7,593 nt of DNA, taken from NCBI GenBank assembly GCA_001783465.1, contig MFMI01000005.1:25169-32761 (forward strand), given 5' to 3'. Origin of the DNA: Candidatus Kaiserbacteria bacterium RIFCSPLOWO2_02_FULL_54_13. Lineage in GTDB: Bacteria > Patescibacteriota > Minisyncoccia > Phycocordibacterales > Phycocordibacteraceae. A model generated the notes under the pieces. That model saw only the letters and a list, made by a program, of their open reading frames with translations, made no database searches and was not told the origin of the DNA. Within the stretch, counting starts at the first letter, position 1. The number at the start of each line of letters is the position of its first letter. Position numbers and translations under genes: made by a program. Below, piece after piece: positions 6,240 through 7,593 of the stretch.

Positions 6240-6377
6240 ATGACCAAACGAACGTACCAGCCGAAAAAACGCAAACGCGCAAAGACACATGGCTTCCTCT
6301 CCCGGTCCGCTACGAGCGCCGGCCGCAAGATTGTCCGAAGAAGGCGGCGCGCCGGCCGTTCTCGCCTCACCGCTTAA
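6240..6377 (+). CDS. rpmH: 50S ribosomal protein L34
   Basis: L34 is a small, very basic protein of the large ribosomal subunit. The 45-aa product begins MTKRTYQPKKRKRAKTHGFL, carrying the L34 signature KRTYQPxKRKRxxxHGF, continues through AGRKIVRRRRRAGRSRL and ends LTA, all in the expected order. Length is normal (44-46 aa). One extra residue (Thr2) precedes the usual KRTYQP. It is the first gene of the rpmH-rnpA-yidC cluster and diverges from dnaA, the conserved arrangement near many bacterial origins. No Shine-Dalgarno is evident upstream; the ATG is fixed by the homologous N-terminus. The rnpA frame remains open through the whole of this gene (see findings). Confidence 0.95.
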   Translation: MTKRTYQPKKRKRAKTHGFLSRSATSAGRKIVRRRRRAGRSRLTA

Positions 6378-6385
6378 CCCTCTCT

Positions 6386-6682
6386 GTGTTCTCACGCAGA
6401 CAACGACTCTCGCGCACGGCATTTCCGTCTGCCCTTAAGGGCAGACGCCTCTCGTCGGCCAATTTCTCCGCCGTGATACCGACGAATACGAACGGATACG
6501 CGGTGGTTGTGTCAAAGAAGGTGTCCCACCTCTCGGTCACGCGGCATCGCATCAAACGCCGCACGCTCTCTGCCCTCCGGTCGCTTCCCTCCCCCCCCTC
6601 CCTCATACTCTATCCCCGAGCGTCCGCGCTCAATACGGGGTATGATGAACTTCGGCGAGAACTAACGGAATTACTCTCGTGA
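6386..6682 (+). CDS. rnpA: Ribonuclease P protein component
   Basis: RnpA is the basic protein subunit that, with the RNase P RNA, removes 5' leaders from tRNA precursors. Starting at the GTG at 6386, the product is 98 aa, somewhat shorter than the usual 110-120. The N-terminus MFSRRQRLSRTAF matches the family pattern MLPxxxRLxxxxxF, which is why this start was chosen, 8 nt after rpmH. The centre has YAVVVSKKV at 38-46 and then the RNR-motif region VTRHRIKRR at 51-59, in which the usual Asn is His54. The end, GYDELRRELTELL, matches the family's C-terminal helix. The stop TGA overlaps the yidC GTG by 3 nt (GTGA), implying translational coupling. Upstream in-frame starts (GTG 6212, TTG 6236) exist but would run through rpmH. 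A perfect 22-bp palindrome lies in the early coding part. Confidence 0.9.
   Translation: MFSRRQRLSRTAFPSALKGRRLSSANFSAVIPTNTNGYAVVVSKKVSHLSVTRHRIKRRTLSALRSLPSPPSLILYPRASALNTGYDELRRELTELLS
6426..6447 (+). repeat. Perfect 22-bp inverted repeat inside rnpA
   Basis: The half-site CGTCTGCCCTT (6426-6436) is followed directly by its exact reverse complement AAGGGCAGACG (6437-6447). As RNA it can form a 9-bp stem with a UUAA loop. It covers the codons for Pro-Ser-Ala-Leu-Lys-Gly-Arg-Arg, about 40 nt after the rnpA start. No T run follows it. It could be a regulatory mRNA hairpin, a protein-binding site, or one copy of a dispersed palindromic repeat. Confidence 0.7.
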
Positions 6683-7443
6683 TATCAACTTTTTTCCACA
6701 CGGTCTTCTATGACCCCATTTATAACGCGCTCGTCGCGCTCGTCGCGCTCGTTCCCGGCTCTGACGTCGGCGTTGCCGTCATTATCATCACCATCATAAT
6801 CAGAATCGTACTCCTCCCTTCTTCTCTCTCGGCCGCGAGGACCCAGCGGGCGATGAAGATACTGGAACCGAGGATAAAAGAGGTAAAAGAAAGACATAAA
6901 GGCGATAAAGAAAAAGAAGCGCTGGAAACACTCGCTCTCTATAAAGAAGCGCAGGTGAATCCCTTTGCGAGCATTCTTACTGTATTCATTCAAATTCCAG
7001 TCCTGCTCGCCCTCTACTGGGTTTTCTATTACGAACCGTTCTCAACCGTGAGCGCTATCAACGCGGCGCGGCTCTACTCGTTCACGCCGATGCCGCAGAC
7101 CGTGTCGCTTGAATTCCTCGGCATCATCTCGGTAGCGAGCAAGAGCCTCTTCCTCGCCGCGCTCGCGGGGCTCACCCAATTTATACAAGCGCACATGGCG
7201 CTCTCGGGGACCATGAAGCCCTCAAACGACGGCAGTATGCAGGGTAACTTCCAAAAGATGATGGGCATGCAGTTGAAATATGTGTTTCCCTTTCTTATTG
7301 CGATTATTTCGTACACAACTTCCGGCGCCATCGCGCTCTACTTCATCACGACGAATATCGCCGGCTCCCTGCAGGAGCTATACGTGCGCCGTACACTCCA
7401 CGCCGAATCTCGCTCAACAGGCGAATCTGCCGGATCAAAGTGA
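6679..7443 (+). CDS. yidC: Membrane protein insertase YidC (short, Gram-positive-type)
   Basis: YidC/Oxa1/Alb3 proteins insert and fold membrane proteins, alone or with SecYEG. The product is 254 aa and lacks the large periplasmic domain of the proteobacterial type. Order of segments: a first membrane segment at about 28-48 (VGVAVIIITIIIRIVLLPSSL) containing the conserved hydrophilic-groove arginine R42; a charged cytoplasmic hairpin at about 52-92 (RTQRAMKILEPRIKEVKERHKGDKEKE, coiled-coil-like); membrane segments at about 95-117 (PFASILTVFIQIPVLLALYWVFY), 143-170, and 200-232 (probably two). The short C-terminal tail is not especially basic. It starts with GTG at 6679, overlapping the rnpA stop. 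No obvious lipobox or cleavable signal is seen. It ends in a 9-nt overlap with a convergent gene. Confidence 0.95.
   Translation: MISTFFHTVFYDPIYNALVALVALVPGSDVGVAVIIITIIIRIVLLPSSLSAARTQRAMKILEPRIKEVKERHKGDKEKEALETLALYKEAQVNPFASILTVFIQIPVLLALYWVFYYEPFSTVSAINAARLYSFTPMPQTVSLEFLGIISVASKSLFLAALAGLTQFIQAHMALSGTMKPSNDGSMQGNFQKMMGMQLKYVFPFLIAIISYTTSGAIALYFITTNIAGSLQELYVRRTLHAESRSTGESAGSK
6727..6753 (+). repeat. Three tandem 9-bp units in yidC
   Basis: GCGCTCGTC occurs twice and is followed by GCGCTCGTT, encoding Ala-Leu-Val three times (residues 17-25) just before the first conserved membrane segment. The repeat keeps the frame and is probably a local slippage product. Confidence 0.7.
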
Positions 7444-7593
7444 GTAACTCCAGAGAGAACCGTCATTCTTATTCATAAAAACGAGTACCGTGCCCGCGGG
7501 ATTAATCGCGAGCGCCTCGGCGTCAAGAGGAGCCTCTGTCTCCTGGGAGAAGTCCAACACGAGCTGTGCGTAGCGGCCCGCGACATCTATCTT
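7435..7593 (-). CDS. C-terminal end of an unidentified protein (5' end outside window)
   Basis: On the - strand the frame is open from the right edge of the window to a TGA at 7437-7435, giving 52 residues that begin KIDVAGRYAQLVLDFSQETE and end NKNDGSLWSYSL. It reads like real coding sequence. The segment ALAINPAGTVLVFMNKNDGSLWSYSL has the strand-turn pattern of PD40/WD40-like or TolB-like beta-propeller blades (hydrophobic strand, NPAGT turn, then DGSLW). That resemblance is inference from a short fragment, and the function is unknown. It converges on yidC and overlaps its last 9 nt, leaving no room for a terminator between them. Confidence 0.6.
   Translation of the reverse strand, partial: KIDVAGRYAQLVLDFSQETEAPLDAEALAINPAGTVLVFMNKNDGSLWSYSL

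Noticed and set aside
6679..7443. Possible lipoprotein or cleavable signal at the YidC N-terminus
   Set aside because: No cysteine or lipobox follows the hydrophobic start, and the first hydrophobic stretch aligns with a retained membrane segment.
1..7593. CRISPR array, tRNA or rRNA gene, insertion sequence, or defence system
   Set aside because: I saw no regularly spaced repeats, cloverleaf-like segments, transposase motifs or defence-protein signatures; all the larger frames are housekeeping genes.

Overview
The window is a compact bacterial chromosomal segment of housekeeping genes around dnaA. I infer a member of the Patescibacteria (CPR), most likely Parcubacteria-like. The reasons are the gene content, very tight packing, almost no recognisable Shine-Dalgarno sequences, a YebC protein missing an internal domain, a short RnpA, and a PBP1A C-terminal tail of a kind I associate with that group. 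This placement comes from memory of protein styles, not from a database search.

Left arm, + strand (1-3568): the 3' end of ruvB (winged-helix DNA-binding domain), a shortened yebC, and ruvC overlapping yebC by 20 nt. These are followed by a 163-nt gap that holds a candidate 28-codon acidic ORF with strong RNA-folding potential, then a complete class A penicillin-binding protein (GT51 glycosyltransferase plus transpeptidase). RuvB and RuvC act together on Holliday junctions. YebC is a translation/regulatory factor often found beside ruvC. The PBP builds peptidoglycan.

Centre, - strand (6140-3575): dnaA followed by dnaN (beta clamp), reading leftwards and convergent with the PBP gene (6 nt between the stops). 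The 112-nt dnaA-dnaN spacer has two fused DnaA boxes and a plausible dnaN promoter.

Right arm, + strand (6240-7443): rpmH (45-codon L34), rnpA and yidC, diverging from dnaA across a 99-nt spacer that carries one TTATNCACA DnaA box. This is the conserved bacterial rpmH-rnpA-yidC / dnaA-dnaN arrangement, so a replication origin here is likely, though not proven. At the right edge, the C-terminal 52 codons of a further - strand gene converge on and overlap the yidC 3' end.

I see no defence system, mobile element, CRISPR array, tRNA or rRNA, and no gene cluster that looks like a new system. The points worth a second look are small: the acidic sORF and its fold, the domain-deleted YebC, the DnaA-box layout, a perfect 22-bp palindrome inside rnpA, the long open frame of rnpA across rpmH, and the His substitution in the RnpA RNR motif.
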